Source: JAEUMD01 sp964559355
Lineage (GTDB): Bacteria; Pseudomonadota; Alphaproteobacteria; Rhizobiales; Hyphomicrobiaceae
Direction of reading: 5' to 3'
Assembly (NCBI GenBank): GCA_964559355.1
Contig: CAZLHQ010000002.1
Location: 4,012 to 68,011 of the forward strand
Length of the DNA: 64,000 bases
Part shown: in pieces, positions 51,315 through 59,962 of the stretch
Layout: the number at the start of each line of letters is the position of its first letter
How positions within the stretch are numbered: the stretch's first letter is position 1
Program-made: the position numbers and the translations under genes
Notes under the pieces: generated by a model
What the model saw: only the letters and a program-made list of their open reading frames with translations
The model's database searches: none
What the model was told of the DNA's origin: nothing

Positions 51315-52067
51315 ATGCGCCGCACGTCCGTCCTTTTCCGGCCTATTGCCGGGCAAACGACCACAGCCGCCTCGCTTGTGCCGGCCACAAACCGCATCGC
51401 AATGGCCGTATTGGCGGCAACGTGCGTCAGCGCCCCCGACTCGTTCGCGCGAGCCCAAGACTATTGCGTCACCTGCTCGGAGCCTGCCGCCACCTACCGC
51501 TGCCATGTCGAGGGAACCTTGTCCGGCGGGGAAGGCAGCCATCAGTTCACGTGCATCAAGGACATCGCCCAACGCGCTGGCCATGCCGCATGTACCGTCG
51601 ATCGCAGTGCCGGGGCCGCGTGTGCAGGCCGTGATTGGATCGTGTCTGAAGACCCAACTGCTGCCCCCTCCCCCGATATTCGAGCGGCGACGCCCGCACC
51701 GCCATCGGCCCAGCAGGGCGCGACCGCAGCGCCACCTGCTCCCTGGCGCTCGCCCGACGCTCCCCGGGCTGCTCAGCAACCCATCACAAAGCCACAAGCT
51801 GCGGGATCCCAACCCACACAATCACCGCCCAGAACGGGCAGCGGCGCAGCCGATCACTACGTTCCGCCACGCGCAACACCCCTACAGGCAATGCCTGATG
51901 GGCAACGCACGGCACCAATTGAAAACGAAGCAGATCGGCGCGGAGCTGGCAAAGATGCCGATACCGCGGGCACTGCCAGCGAAGCGGCCGGCAAAGCCGG
52001 AAACGCCATCAGCGGCGCCGCTAAGAAGACGTGGGACTGCGTCTCGTCACTCTTCTCCAAGTGCTGA
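51315..52067 (+). CDS. Secreted Pro/Ala-rich protein with N-terminal Cys-rich segment
   Basis: This 250-residue protein starts at the ATG at 51315, which has AAGGA upstream. A signal segment covers about residues 20-47. A short cysteine-bearing domain follows at about residues 50-105, with C-x2-C then single cysteines near residues 65, 80, 93 and 100. A Pro/Ala/Gln-rich region spans about residues 115-200. A helical C-terminus contains an Ala/Gly-rich stretch, and the chain ends in a final cysteine. I do not recognise the family. Secretion and disulfide formation are likely from composition. It lies between tRNA-Ser and a convergent small gene. Confidence 0.65.
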   Translation: MRRTSVLFRPIAGQTTTAASLVPATNRIAMAVLAATCVSAPDSFARAQDYCVTCSEPAATYRCHVEGTLSGGEGSHQFTCIKDIAQRAGHAACTVDRSAGAACAGRDWIVSEDPTAAPSPDIRAATPAPPSAQQGATAAPPAPWRSPDAPRAAQQPITKPQAAGSQPTQSPPRTGSGAADHYVPPRATPLQAMPDGQRTAPIENEADRRGAGKDADTAGTASEAAGKAGNAISGAAKKTWDCVSSLFSKC

Positions 52068-52121
52068 CTTGAACTCGCCTCGAAGTGTTGACGCGACGAT
52101 CCAGCATTGCGCCACGAACCA

Positions 52122-52391
52122 TCAATGGATGGCAAGCCACTGGCGGGCGCGCTTTTGCGCAGCCGAGACCTGTTGCCGCGACATCTCGCGGGAAATCTCC
52201 GTTCGGTAGCGCTTCGCTTCCTCGTTGCCACGAAGTGCTGCGAGGTTGAACCACTTGTGCGCTTCGACGAGATCGAACTCGACGTCGCGACCTGCGCAAT
52301 ACATCAATCCCAATTCGTAAAGCGCGTCGGGCGATCCGCCCTGTGCCGACGACTGGACGATATCACGCGCGGCATACTCGATACGTGCCAT
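52122..52391 (-). CDS. Short Sel1-like repeat protein
   Basis: This 89-residue protein contains Sel1/TPR-like helix pairs: A-L-Y-E-L-G-L-M-Y-C-A-G-R-D-V then D-L-V-E-A-H-K-W-F-N-L-A-A-L-R-G-N at about residues 23-56. Such repeats mediate protein-protein contact. No signal peptide is seen, so it is probably cytoplasmic. AGGAGC lies upstream of the ATG at 52391. The C-terminal helix is strongly basic (Lys/Arg/Gln). Confidence 0.78.
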   Translation of the reverse strand: MARIEYAARDIVQSSAQGGSPDALYELGLMYCAGRDVEFDLVEAHKWFNLAALRGNEEAKRYRTEISREMSRQQVSAAQKRARQWLAIH

Positions 52392-52394
52392 CAC

Positions 52395-52942
52395 GCTGCT
52401 CCTTGCAACTGCATGCGATCTTGGCAGTCGCGGCGGGCCTATGAGCGAGCCCCGGTTTGCGGCTCAAGCAGGCTGCCGAGTTGACCTCCAAGCTGGGAAG
52501 AAGGATGTCAGCGGGCCAATGAAGAATGGTAAATGTCGCGGATTTTTTCTCGTTGTTTCAAAGGATTATTGGTTCAGGACCAGTTGTTTCTCGCCTCAAA
52601 ATGACGCATATGGCGCGCTCTGGGACACGCGCTCATGGTTTGCTGAAGGGTGCGTTCACACTTCGCAAACCATGCTGCAAATCACTGAGCCTAGCATCGC
52701 AAGCACCTGGTGGCGCACTTGTTGTGCACGTCACATGCGCGGCGAAGACATGGCGGCTGCGAGGCCCCCACGCCTTATTCAGCATCAGTTCATGGCGCTT
52801 GCGCGATGCTCTTTTGCATCGGCTCACTGCCATCTCGCCAGATTGACAGGCCGATCGAGCGTTGCGAGGATTTGCCTGCGCGCACCGTTCGAGCTCAGGG
52901 GTATGAGCGCTTCGCATGCGGGCTTGGAGGGGTTTTGCCGTG
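52395..52942. other. Intergenic region with no supportable gene
   Basis: These 548 bp are less GC-biased than their surroundings in the middle. Frames on both strands are short or made of Cys/Arg/His-rich chance sequence without ribosome-binding sites. It must hold the promoters of the Sel1-like gene (leftward) and the lipoprotein gene at 52943 (rightward). Confidence 0.5.
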
Positions 52943-53230
52943 ATGCTGCGAGTCGCCGCCGTGAGCATGGCCGCATTGGCCTGCACTGCTTGCGCCAACG
53001 AAGGCGCTATTCCCCCGATGGGGCTCGGCTTTCACGGCCAGCTTCAAGAGGCACCTGCGAGGCCCGTCGTTGCCCCGCCCGCCAGAACCTCAAACAATTT
53101 GCCGGCCGCTGCGGTCCATCAAACAGGCGAGATCAAGCAGACCCTTGGCGGCAAGGTGCTTTCGGCAATCGCACTTGAGCGCGTTACCGGCCGCAAACCC
53201 GATCCGCGCCGTTTCAAGGAACTGCGCTGA
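52943..53230 (+). CDS. Small putative lipoprotein
   Basis: This 95-residue protein has a signal peptide with a possible lipobox around A-L-A-C or C-T-A-C (residues 10-17). The remaining chain is hydrophilic with a Pro/Ala-rich middle and a basic C-terminus. GGAGG lies about 12 bases before the ATG at 52943; a GTG codon just before it is an alternative. Function unknown. Confidence 0.6.
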   Translation: MLRVAAVSMAALACTACANEGAIPPMGLGFHGQLQEAPARPVVAPPARTSNNLPAAAVHQTGEIKQTLGGKVLSAIALERVTGRKPDPRRFKELR

Positions 53231-53270
53231 GGCTAGTGGCCTGTCGCGAATTTTTTCCTCGGCCGCGCCC

Positions 53271-54842
53271 TTACCGCCGCTGTGCCGGCATCACCACGAA
53301 GCGCCAATCCGACGTGCGATAGCCGAACGGCTTCCACAGATGCCTCCAGGGCGCCTTGACGAGCTGCGGTGCGTGCGCCGACGTATCGATCCCCGCCTGC
53401 TCGGCTGCTTGTCGCCTCACCTGATGGTCATCCATACCCGCATCCCAGACCAGCGCCGAACCCGCATCTGCCGGCGGCTTTCGCAGTGGCGTATAGGCTT
53501 GCCGTCCGACGAGAACAAACACGGCTTGCGGGAAATAGGGCCGCAGGTTGCCAGCCAGTTCATCGTCAGGGACGACGATCGTACTAGTCGTGTCGAGGCC
53601 GGCCTCTTGCAGCTTGGCCGCCAACGTCGCGTATGGAATCCCCCAGCGGCACTTGCCACAGACAGGATCGAGCACGAACATATTGGCAAGGCGCGCCAGC
53701 AGCGCCAGGATCGCAATCGCCAAAGCCAGCCGTGCGAAGATGGGCACACGCCCAGCACCGCCTGCCGAGCGCTTCGCCACACCGAACAGCCAGATCACGC
53801 TTGTGACGTAGAGCGGCATCAAGACGTGCATGGCATAGCCGCCGATGCCGAACACGAGGCCACCCAGAATCGACAAAACGATTCCGAGCAGCATCGTCGT
53901 CATGACGAGCCGTTCCAGATCGGGAGTGAGCGCGGCGGGCGCGACCGGCGGCCATGCCGCACGGATATCTGCAACTGCTGTGCGCAAGAAGCCGGGGAAC
54001 ACCACCGGCAGGATGACGATCAGCGGCGCCAGATACATGAAAGGTCCGCGCACCGCATCCTTGACGCCGACGAACACGTCCTTGAGGTGGCCATGCCGGC
54101 TCGGCCGCCACAACTGTTGAACATGGGCGGGATCGCTCGCCACCCAGACAATGAAGGGAGAGGCAATCGCCAACGCTATCAGGGCAGAGACCAGCAGCAG
54201 CGGCCGCGCGATGCGCTCGCGAATTGCTGGCTGGGCCAACACCGCGCCCCAAAGACACAGTTGATAGACCGTATAGTTCGGCTCGGTCAGCATGCCGAGG
54301 CCGCTGATGACGCCGAACAGCACATAATCGCCCAAACCGCCGTGATCCAAGAGGCGCAGCAGCGCATAGAGCGTCGCCGCCACCGCCGCCATCGCCAGCA
54401 CCTCGTGGGTGAAGCCTTCATGGTAGCGCCACGCGATCTGATAGATCAGCGCCAGGCTCTCCACCGTCAGCAGCGCCCACAGCCGATCCTGCAGCACGCG
54501 ATAGGCCGACAGATAGAGCAGCACGACCGTTGCCGTCAGCGCCGCATACTTGATGGCGAGAAACGAAATGAGACGAGGGCCGGTGAGCTGCTGCACGCCG
54601 TAGAGCACCCAGTCGTAGAGCGGCGGCTGGCGCGGGTTGTAGCCACAGCGCAGGTCCTGCACCAGGATCTGCTCGAGCGTATCGTCTTCTCCCAGCGTGC
54701 TCGAGGCCAGCAGCCTGAAGCCGACGTGCAGCACGACGTAGAGCAGCACGCCGGCAAGCGCGATCAAAAGCCCGCGCGATCGGTCGTTGGCGTAGGGTAT
54801 CGTCGCCGCGCCGCGATCATGTCCTGGCACATCGATGCTCAC
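53271..54842 (-). CDS. GT39-type (PMT/ArnT-like) membrane glycosyltransferase
   Basis: This 523-residue protein has about eleven membrane segments. An early periplasmic loop carries the acidic pair and Y-N-P-R-Q-P-P-L-Y-D-W typical of lipid-linked sugar transferases of family GT39. Such enzymes move a sugar from a polyprenyl carrier to lipid or protein; donor and acceptor are unknown here. A soluble C-terminal domain of about 150 residues follows the last membrane segment. The start is a GTG at 54842 whose bases overlap the stop of the upstream quinone oxidoreductase; the frame is open beyond it but only inside that gene. Confidence 0.83.
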   Translation of the reverse strand: MSIDVPGHDRGAATIPYANDRSRGLLIALAGVLLYVVLHVGFRLLASSTLGEDDTLEQILVQDLRCGYNPRQPPLYDWVLYGVQQLTGPRLISFLAIKYAALTATVVLLYLSAYRVLQDRLWALLTVESLALIYQIAWRYHEGFTHEVLAMAAVAATLYALLRLLDHGGLGDYVLFGVISGLGMLTEPNYTVYQLCLWGAVLAQPAIRERIARPLLLVSALIALAIASPFIVWVASDPAHVQQLWRPSRHGHLKDVFVGVKDAVRGPFMYLAPLIVILPVVFPGFLRTAVADIRAAWPPVAPAALTPDLERLVMTTMLLGIVLSILGGLVFGIGGYAMHVLMPLYVTSVIWLFGVAKRSAGGAGRVPIFARLALAIAILALLARLANMFVLDPVCGKCRWGIPYATLAAKLQEAGLDTTSTIVVPDDELAGNLRPYFPQAVFVLVGRQAYTPLRKPPADAGSALVWDAGMDDHQVRRQAAEQAGIDTSAHAPQLVKAPWRHLWKPFGYRTSDWRFVVMPAQRR

Positions 54843-55822
54843 GGTAGCAGCACCGTAGAGCCCGTGGTCTTGCGGCCTTCCAGATCGCGATGCGCTTGCG
54901 CGGCATCCCGCAGCGCATAGGTCTGATTGACGTTGATATGAACAACCCCGCGCTCGACCATGTCGAATAGCTCGGAGGCGGAGGCGATGAGATCGGCGCG
55001 TTTGGCAATGTAGGTGAAGAGGGTCGGGCGCGTCGCGTACAGCGAGCCCTTGGCGGCCAGCAGGCCGAGATCGAAACCTTCGATCTTGCCAGATGCATTG
55101 CCATAGGAAACCCACAACCCGAACGGCTTCAGGCAATCCAGCGAGCCCGGATAGGTGTCCTTGCCGATCGCGTCATAGACGACGTCGCAGCCGGCACCGG
55201 CGGTGATCTCGCGCACGCGCGCGACGAAATCCTCACGACGGTAGTTGATGACGTGCGCGCACCCCGCCGCCTTGGCGAGCTTGGCCTTTTCGTCCGAGCC
55301 GACCGTGCCGATGATGGTTGCCCCCAGATGACGCGCCCACTGGCAGGCAATGAGGCCGACGCCTCCCGCCGCAGCGTGCAGAAGCATCACCGTCTGCGGC
55401 CCGACTTTGAACGTCCTTCGCAGCAGATACTGCGCCGTCATGCCCTGCAGCATCATCGCCGCAGCAGTCTCGAAACTGATCGCGGCGGGCAATTTGACCA
55501 GGCGATCAGCCGGTATCAGCCGCTCCTCGGCATAGGCACCGATCGGGTTGGCGTAGGCAACGCGATCACCAATCGCAAGCTCGGTAACACCGGCACCGAC
55601 TGCGGTCACCTCGCCCGCGCCTTCCATGCCGATCACAGCCGGCATTGCGCCAACCGCATAAAGCCCCGTGCGGTGGTAGGTATCGATGTAATTGAGGCCG
55701 AGCGCCTTGTGGCGCAAACGGACTTCGCCCGGGCCCGGAGAGCCAACTTCGACGTCCTCCCACCGCAGGACATCCGGGCCGCCGTACTCATGAATACGAA
55801 TCGCATGGACCATCCGGCTCAC
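54839..55822 (-). CDS. NADPH:quinone oxidoreductase (zinc-independent MDR)
   Basis: This 327-residue enzyme belongs to the medium-chain dehydrogenase family, quinone oxidoreductase branch, which lacks catalytic zinc. The N-terminal domain has the typical G-L-N-Y-I-D-T-Y-H-R-T-G-L-Y segment near residue 42. The nucleotide-binding domain carries AAAGGVGLIACQWA near residue 150 instead of the usual zinc-enzyme motif. It probably reduces quinones or enones with NADPH in the cytoplasm. The start at 55822 gives the normal length; an ATG three codons later is equally possible. Its stop overlaps the glycosyltransferase start by 4 bp. Confidence 0.91.
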   Translation of the reverse strand: MSRMVHAIRIHEYGGPDVLRWEDVEVGSPGPGEVRLRHKALGLNYIDTYHRTGLYAVGAMPAVIGMEGAGEVTAVGAGVTELAIGDRVAYANPIGAYAEERLIPADRLVKLPAAISFETAAAMMLQGMTAQYLLRRTFKVGPQTVMLLHAAAGGVGLIACQWARHLGATIIGTVGSDEKAKLAKAAGCAHVINYRREDFVARVREITAGAGCDVVYDAIGKDTYPGSLDCLKPFGLWVSYGNASGKIEGFDLGLLAAKGSLYATRPTLFTYIAKRADLIASASELFDMVERGVVHINVNQTYALRDAAQAHRDLEGRKTTGSTVLLP

Positions 55823-56026
55823 TCCGCCTCATCTGCCAGTTGCATTTGGAACCCGAGGTTAGCGCGTGACGTCAAGTGCTGCCACCAGCACCTGATTGTG
55901 CCGCGTTTTCCACGCGCATGGCGTTCTACCCTCTGCCAAGCCCAGGGAATCACGTATCCCTGCCTTGACCCTGCCACGACCGCCTTCTATGGGCTCGATT
56001 GGCGGACCACAAGGGGCACACAGGCC

Positions 56027-56512
56027 ATGACATGCAGGCACAAGGCTGCGGGCGGCGCAAGTTCGGGCGCGGCAACGTGGAGCAAAGCGCTGCGGTTCGC
56101 CGCTTTGGCCTTCGTCGGCCTCATCGCTGGCTGCGCCGTCAACGAAACTCCCGAGGTCGGCCGCTCGGGCAGCATGTCCTGCCTCGACGACAGCCCGCAT
56201 TGCATTTCGCAGCGCCAGGCAGCCCTTCGACACCTCGTCACGCGCTCCGATCGTCACTGGGTACGCGATCAGGCAAGCGTCGATTCCTATGCTTCAGGCG
56301 TGCGGCTGTTTGCATTCAAGACCAAAAAGAAGGAGTTGACCTGCGACGAACTCCAGCATGGCCGCCGCGAAGCAGAAGGCGCCGGCAAAGTCTTGCGCGG
56401 TCCCAATGGGCGCGGCTTGACGCCGGCACAAGTCTCACGTGGCACCATGTTCGCCGATGAGGTGTCGCGGGAGCTTTCCAAGGAATTGGCGCGTCGCTGC
56501 AGCCGCGGCTGA
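56027..56512 (+). CDS. Putative lipoprotein of unknown function
   Basis: This 161-residue protein has an N-terminal hydrophobic segment at about residues 20-36 with lipobox L-I-A-G-C, Cys36 being the likely lipid site. The mature part is hydrophilic with three cysteines (near residues 52, 59 and 103), a central V-R-L-F-A-F-K-T-K-K segment and a C-terminal region rich in Glu/Arg. AAGGGG lies upstream of the ATG at 56027. The frame is open far upstream but there overlaps the oxidoreductase gene on the other strand. Family not recognised. Confidence 0.72.
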   Translation: MTCRHKAAGGASSGAATWSKALRFAALAFVGLIAGCAVNETPEVGRSGSMSCLDDSPHCISQRQAALRHLVTRSDRHWVRDQASVDSYASGVRLFAFKTKKKELTCDELQHGRREAEGAGKVLRGPNGRGLTPAQVSRGTMFADEVSRELSKELARRCSRG

Positions 56513-56593
56513 GCCTCGCCGTATCAGACTCTACAAGCCACCGCCCGGCCAGCTATTTGCATCAGGGCCAAGCGACACACGGGCTATCGTTCG

Positions 56594-57616
56594 TCAGCGA
56601 AGCAGGCTGGCGGCGTTTCCACTTTGGGTTTGCTGTCGTTGCGGCTGCCCGGCAATCACAGAGCTGCGTGCCGGCAAGCGCACCGCCGACCACAGCGGCA
56701 AGTGATCCGAGCCGATCATGTGGCCGAGGCGCTGATCGAGCACCTGCAAATCCTGCGACACGAATACATAATCCAGCTGGAACTGCGGCAGCGGAATTGG
56801 CCATGCCGGCCAGCTCGCCAACAGCCGCGTCGGCGCCACCAGCCCCGATGCATAGCTGAAATCGTCGAAGCTCTGAGACATGCGCGTCATGTTGAAGTCG
56901 CCCGCCACGATCACCGAGCCATCGGTCTTGCGCACGATGTTGGCGAGCCCTTCGAGCTGCGCCTTGTGGAGATCGTGACGCCGGGTCGGCCGGAAGACGT
57001 GCGTACCGATGACGGTGAGCTTGGCCGCATCGACAGAGCCGACGCGAAACTCCGCCCAAACCATCGGCGGCGTTTTAGGCGTCGGCATGCGCGTGCCCGA
57101 GCGCGCGAAGGGAACACGCGACAACAACACCTGCGAACAGGCCCATGCCGCCGCACAACTCTCCTGGTAGGGGTAGGCCGCCTTCAACGAGCCCAGCATC
57201 GCCTGCTTGTTGGGCCCGAACTCGGAAAGCACCACGACGTCGGCATCCGCACCGTGGATATAGCTGCGCAGCTCGCCCAGATTGCCATTTGAATGCCAAG
57301 TGTTTATCGCCAGCACGCGCAGTTGCGGAAGCACGTCGCGCTGGCTCAAACTGGCGTCATGCCATGGCAGGCGCCGATCGCCCCCGTGTTCCAGGGCATC
57401 GAGCGACAGCAGCGAAGGGACCAGCAGAATCGTGCCGATCGAGCCCATCAGGAAGACCGTGCGTCCGCGCGTCAGCATCAGCGCAATGGCAGCCACCGCA
57501 GCGCCGGCAAACGCGTGCGGGCCCAACGGAGACAGCACGTCGAGCGACGGCCAGAAACCCCGCAGCACGATCAGCCATAAGACGCCGCCGCCCAGCGCGA
57601 GCAGCACCCACGCCAT
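56594..57616 (-). CDS. Membrane-anchored endonuclease/exonuclease/phosphatase (EEP) family protein
   Basis: From the ATG at 57616 the product has 340 residues. Two or three membrane segments fill about residues 1-75. The EEP catalytic domain follows. VLAINTWHSNGN marks its first strand, VVVLSEFGP its second metal-binding Glu, and GTHVFRP a conserved His. GDFNMTRMS carries the Asp-x-Asn pair, and GSDHLPLW the catalytic His near the end. Substrates in this family range from nucleic acids to phospholipids and cannot be inferred. The start is uncertain: the frame is open to 57754, with a GTG at 57679 as another choice. Confidence 0.84.
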   Translation of the reverse strand: MAWVLLALGGGVLWLIVLRGFWPSLDVLSPLGPHAFAGAAVAAIALMLTRGRTVFLMGSIGTILLVPSLLSLDALEHGGDRRLPWHDASLSQRDVLPQLRVLAINTWHSNGNLGELRSYIHGADADVVVLSEFGPNKQAMLGSLKAAYPYQESCAAAWACSQVLLSRVPFARSGTRMPTPKTPPMVWAEFRVGSVDAAKLTVIGTHVFRPTRRHDLHKAQLEGLANIVRKTDGSVIVAGDFNMTRMSQSFDDFSYASGLVAPTRLLASWPAWPIPLPQFQLDYVFVSQDLQVLDQRLGHMIGSDHLPLWSAVRLPARSSVIAGQPQRQQTQSGNAASLLR

Positions 57617-57754
57617 CGCGAACCCGGACTTTTCGCTATCGGACCCTAGCGCGGCTAACTTGCGGATTGATTTGACTGGCACGCGGAACTGCCCCACTGA
57701 CGCTCCAGAGGCGCAATTCCTGCCGCCCCTGGATTTTACAAGAAGCTTAACCAA

Positions 57755-58143
57755 GTATTACCGTTATGATCGTCGCGGCACACTTGCAAGACACCTTTCC
57801 CAACACAGTGACCGGCGGTCGCCGGTGGCGGTGTCGGGCGAACTCTTCTTTGCCGGACAAGCCGCCATGGCCGATGTGTTGAGAGGGGCCATTTGTGAGG
57901 CATTCTCCAGCGGTGCCGTCCGCGTCACACGTCGCCCAACGGACACCACCTGCGGTCAGCGATGCAAGCCGCGTGCCTCGCCGGCGCTCCTGATGCAGAT
58001 GCACAACTTCTTCAGGCGGGCCGGCGCATCTCCCTGAGCTTACTGCCCCGCCTCGAGACGACCGACGGCCCCAATGCCCTCATCCCGCCGCCCTCATCCC
58101 GCCACCTGACGCCCACCAGCCCATCCAGAAAGCGAGCCCGCGC
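57755..58143. other. Intergenic region upstream of the DedA pair
   Basis: About 390 bp between the divergent EEP and first DedA genes. It contains short GC-rich inverted repeats but no frame with a ribosome-binding site. Promoters for both neighbours should lie here. Confidence 0.45.
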
Positions 58144-58689
58144 ATGGCACTGCAGGAATATGCCGATGCCGTCATCACCTTCGTGCGGACCAATCCGCAA
58201 TGGATCACGCCGGCCGTCTTTGCCCTGGCATTCGGCGAGAGCATTGCCTTCGTGTCGCTGATACTGCCGTTCTGGGGCATGCTGGTCGCGCTCGGCACGA
58301 TGATCGGCACCAGCGACATTTCGTTGTTTATCAAGGTGTGGCTGGCCGCCAGCGTCGGCGCGGCCTTGGGCGACTGGGTGTCTTATTGGCTCGGCTACCA
58401 CTTCCACGACGACATCGCCAAGATGTGGCCGCTCTCCCGCCGCCCCGATCTATTGCCGCGAGGTCATGCGTTCATGGAGAAATGGGGCGTCTGGGCGATC
58501 GTCATCGGCCGCTTCTCGGGACCATTCCGCGCGTCGGTGCCGATCGTTGCGGGGGCGACCCAAATGGATCGATTGAAATTCCAGATCGCCAACTGGAGCT
58601 CTGCATTCCTGTGGGCCATGGTGCTGTTGCTGTTTGGAGATGCCATCGGCGTTGGCATCGGCTGGGCCCGCGAGCAGTTCGGCGTTTGA
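58144..58689 (+). CDS. DedA family membrane protein
   Basis: This 181-residue protein matches the DedA (SNARE-associated/VTT) family, inner-membrane proteins that act in lipid carrier flipping and envelope homeostasis. The early F-G-E-S-I-A-F-V-S-L-I-L-P element near residue 29 is typical. So are the G-x-x-x-G-D-W-V-S-Y-W-L-G segment near residue 73 and the R-F-S-G-P-F-R-A-S-V-P-I-V-A-G block near residue 123, which holds the conserved arginine and re-entrant loop. A second DedA gene follows after 24 bp. Confidence 0.88.
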   Translation: MALQEYADAVITFVRTNPQWITPAVFALAFGESIAFVSLILPFWGMLVALGTMIGTSDISLFIKVWLAASVGAALGDWVSYWLGYHFHDDIAKMWPLSRRPDLLPRGHAFMEKWGVWAIVIGRFSGPFRASVPIVAGATQMDRLKFQIANWSSAFLWAMVLLLFGDAIGVGIGWAREQFGV

Positions 58690-58713
58690 AGCGGCAAGGC
58701 TGGATCGCAAGCG

Positions 58714-59241
58714 ATGACATCTGCCGTCGACGGCTCGGTGTGGGAGCGACTGATCGCCTTCGTCGGCGAAAATATCGCCCTGGTGGAGCCGTTGGTGTTC
58801 CTGCTCGGCTTTGCCGAGAGCATCGTGTTCGTCTCTCTGCTGGTCCCCTCGACGTTCCTGTTCCTCGCCATCGGTGGCCTGCACCACGCCGCCGGCGGAC
58901 ATTTCGTGCCGCTGTGGCTGGCAGGCGCGGCAGGCGCTTTTGCCGGCGATATCATCTCCTATGCCGTTGGCCGCTATTTTCGCGCCGATATCGCCAGCGT
59001 CTGGCCATTCACGCGCAAGCCCGAGTGGTATGTGATCGCGCGCGGATTCTTCCAGAAATGGGGAGCGGGCGGCATCGTCCTTTCGAAGTTCCTCGGCATG
59101 TTGCGCCCGTTCGTACCCGTGGTGGCGGGGGCGACCGGCGTCGGCTGGGTTATCTTTTTGCTGGCAAGCGGGCTGTCGTGCCTGTTGTGGGCCGGTGCTT
59201 TCCTGGGGCCGGGACATGGCCTTGCGTGGTTCATGAAGTGA
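58714..59241 (+). CDS. DedA family membrane protein (tandem paralogue)
   Basis: This 175-residue protein has the same layout as its upstream neighbour: F-A-E-S-I-V-F-V-S-L-L-V-P near residue 33, G-D-I-I-S-Y-A-V-G-R near residue 79 and KFLGMLRPFVPVVAGATG near residue 123. Here the conserved arginine lies in the L-R-P-F element. The two copies differ enough to be old duplicates. They probably form one transcript; separate but related lipid substrates are possible. Confidence 0.88.
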   Translation: MTSAVDGSVWERLIAFVGENIALVEPLVFLLGFAESIVFVSLLVPSTFLFLAIGGLHHAAGGHFVPLWLAGAAGAFAGDIISYAVGRYFRADIASVWPFTRKPEWYVIARGFFQKWGAGGIVLSKFLGMLRPFVPVVAGATGVGWVIFLLASGLSCLLWAGAFLGPGHGLAWFMK

Positions 59242-59565
59242 CAGGCGGTGGCGCTTAATTGGTTGTAGAGGCGCGCATCCCAGCACGGGTTTGCACAGAC
59301 TTTGGCGGCGCGGCCATCCGAATGCCCGGCCGAGCACTCTCGCCCGCCGGTCGCCACCACTTGCGGACGTACGCAGACGTAAGCAGAACGCCCGACATCG
59401 GCCACGAAAACAGCCGGTTGCGGCCTCTTGCCATAGTCGGGTTGGGAATAAGGTGAGACGGCCCGCTTGCCGTTGGCCGCCAGATCGCTTAGACGAGAGC
59501 CGAATTGGGCCGCGCCAGCCGCGCCGGCCTCGATATCAATTGCAGACCGAATTCAAAGGTGCCCC
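59242..59565. other. Intergenic region, no gene seen
   Basis: About 320 bp after the second DedA gene. It has no frame with protein-like composition and a ribosome-binding site, and no clear terminator with a U-run. It should contain the promoter for the small basic protein at 59566. Confidence 0.45.
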
Positions 59566-59739
59566 ATGGCCGCCCGTACCGCTCGCGCTGTCGAGACCCG
59601 CAAGAAGAAGAACCGCCGCGCCATTCCGCGCGCCAAGGTGACACGCATTCAGGGCAATACCGCAGGCGCGCGCAAACGCCTGAAGAAGGTTGCCGCCAAG
59701 TCCCAAGAAGCGAAGGCCAAGGCCGGCAAAACGGCCTGA
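59566..59739 (+). CDS. Small very basic protein
   Basis: This 57-residue protein starts at the ATG at 59566, preceded by AAAGGTG. It is made mostly of Lys, Arg and Ala (about one third basic residues) without aromatic or acidic-rich segments. The composition resembles histone-H1-like C-terminal tails, so nucleic-acid binding is likely but unproven. The frame is open upstream, but that part lacks a ribosome-binding site. It could also be a chance frame. Confidence 0.5.
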   Translation: MAARTARAVETRKKKNRRAIPRAKVTRIQGNTAGARKRLKKVAAKSQEAKAKAGKTA

Positions 59740-59962
59740 CGCTGGCCCTGCCAACGTCGCCGACTCGGGCTGACGGTCATGGACGACGAACCGACCTGCC
59801 GTTAGCCGTGCGCATTGCCGATGCGACCTCGCGGCTGCGATTGTTCATGTGTGCTCGCACACTCCTATTCGCGCATTGGCCGAAACCACTGGTGAGGTTG
59901 CCGCTCGCCTCTTCATACCGGGCGGACGCCATGCGAATGAAGCGCAGCGGTTAGGTGTCCGC

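Noticed and set aside
53070..54920. Plus-strand frame of 616 codons opposite the GT39 gene
   Set aside because: Arg/His/Gln-rich shadow of a membrane protein gene with clear membrane segments on the other strand.
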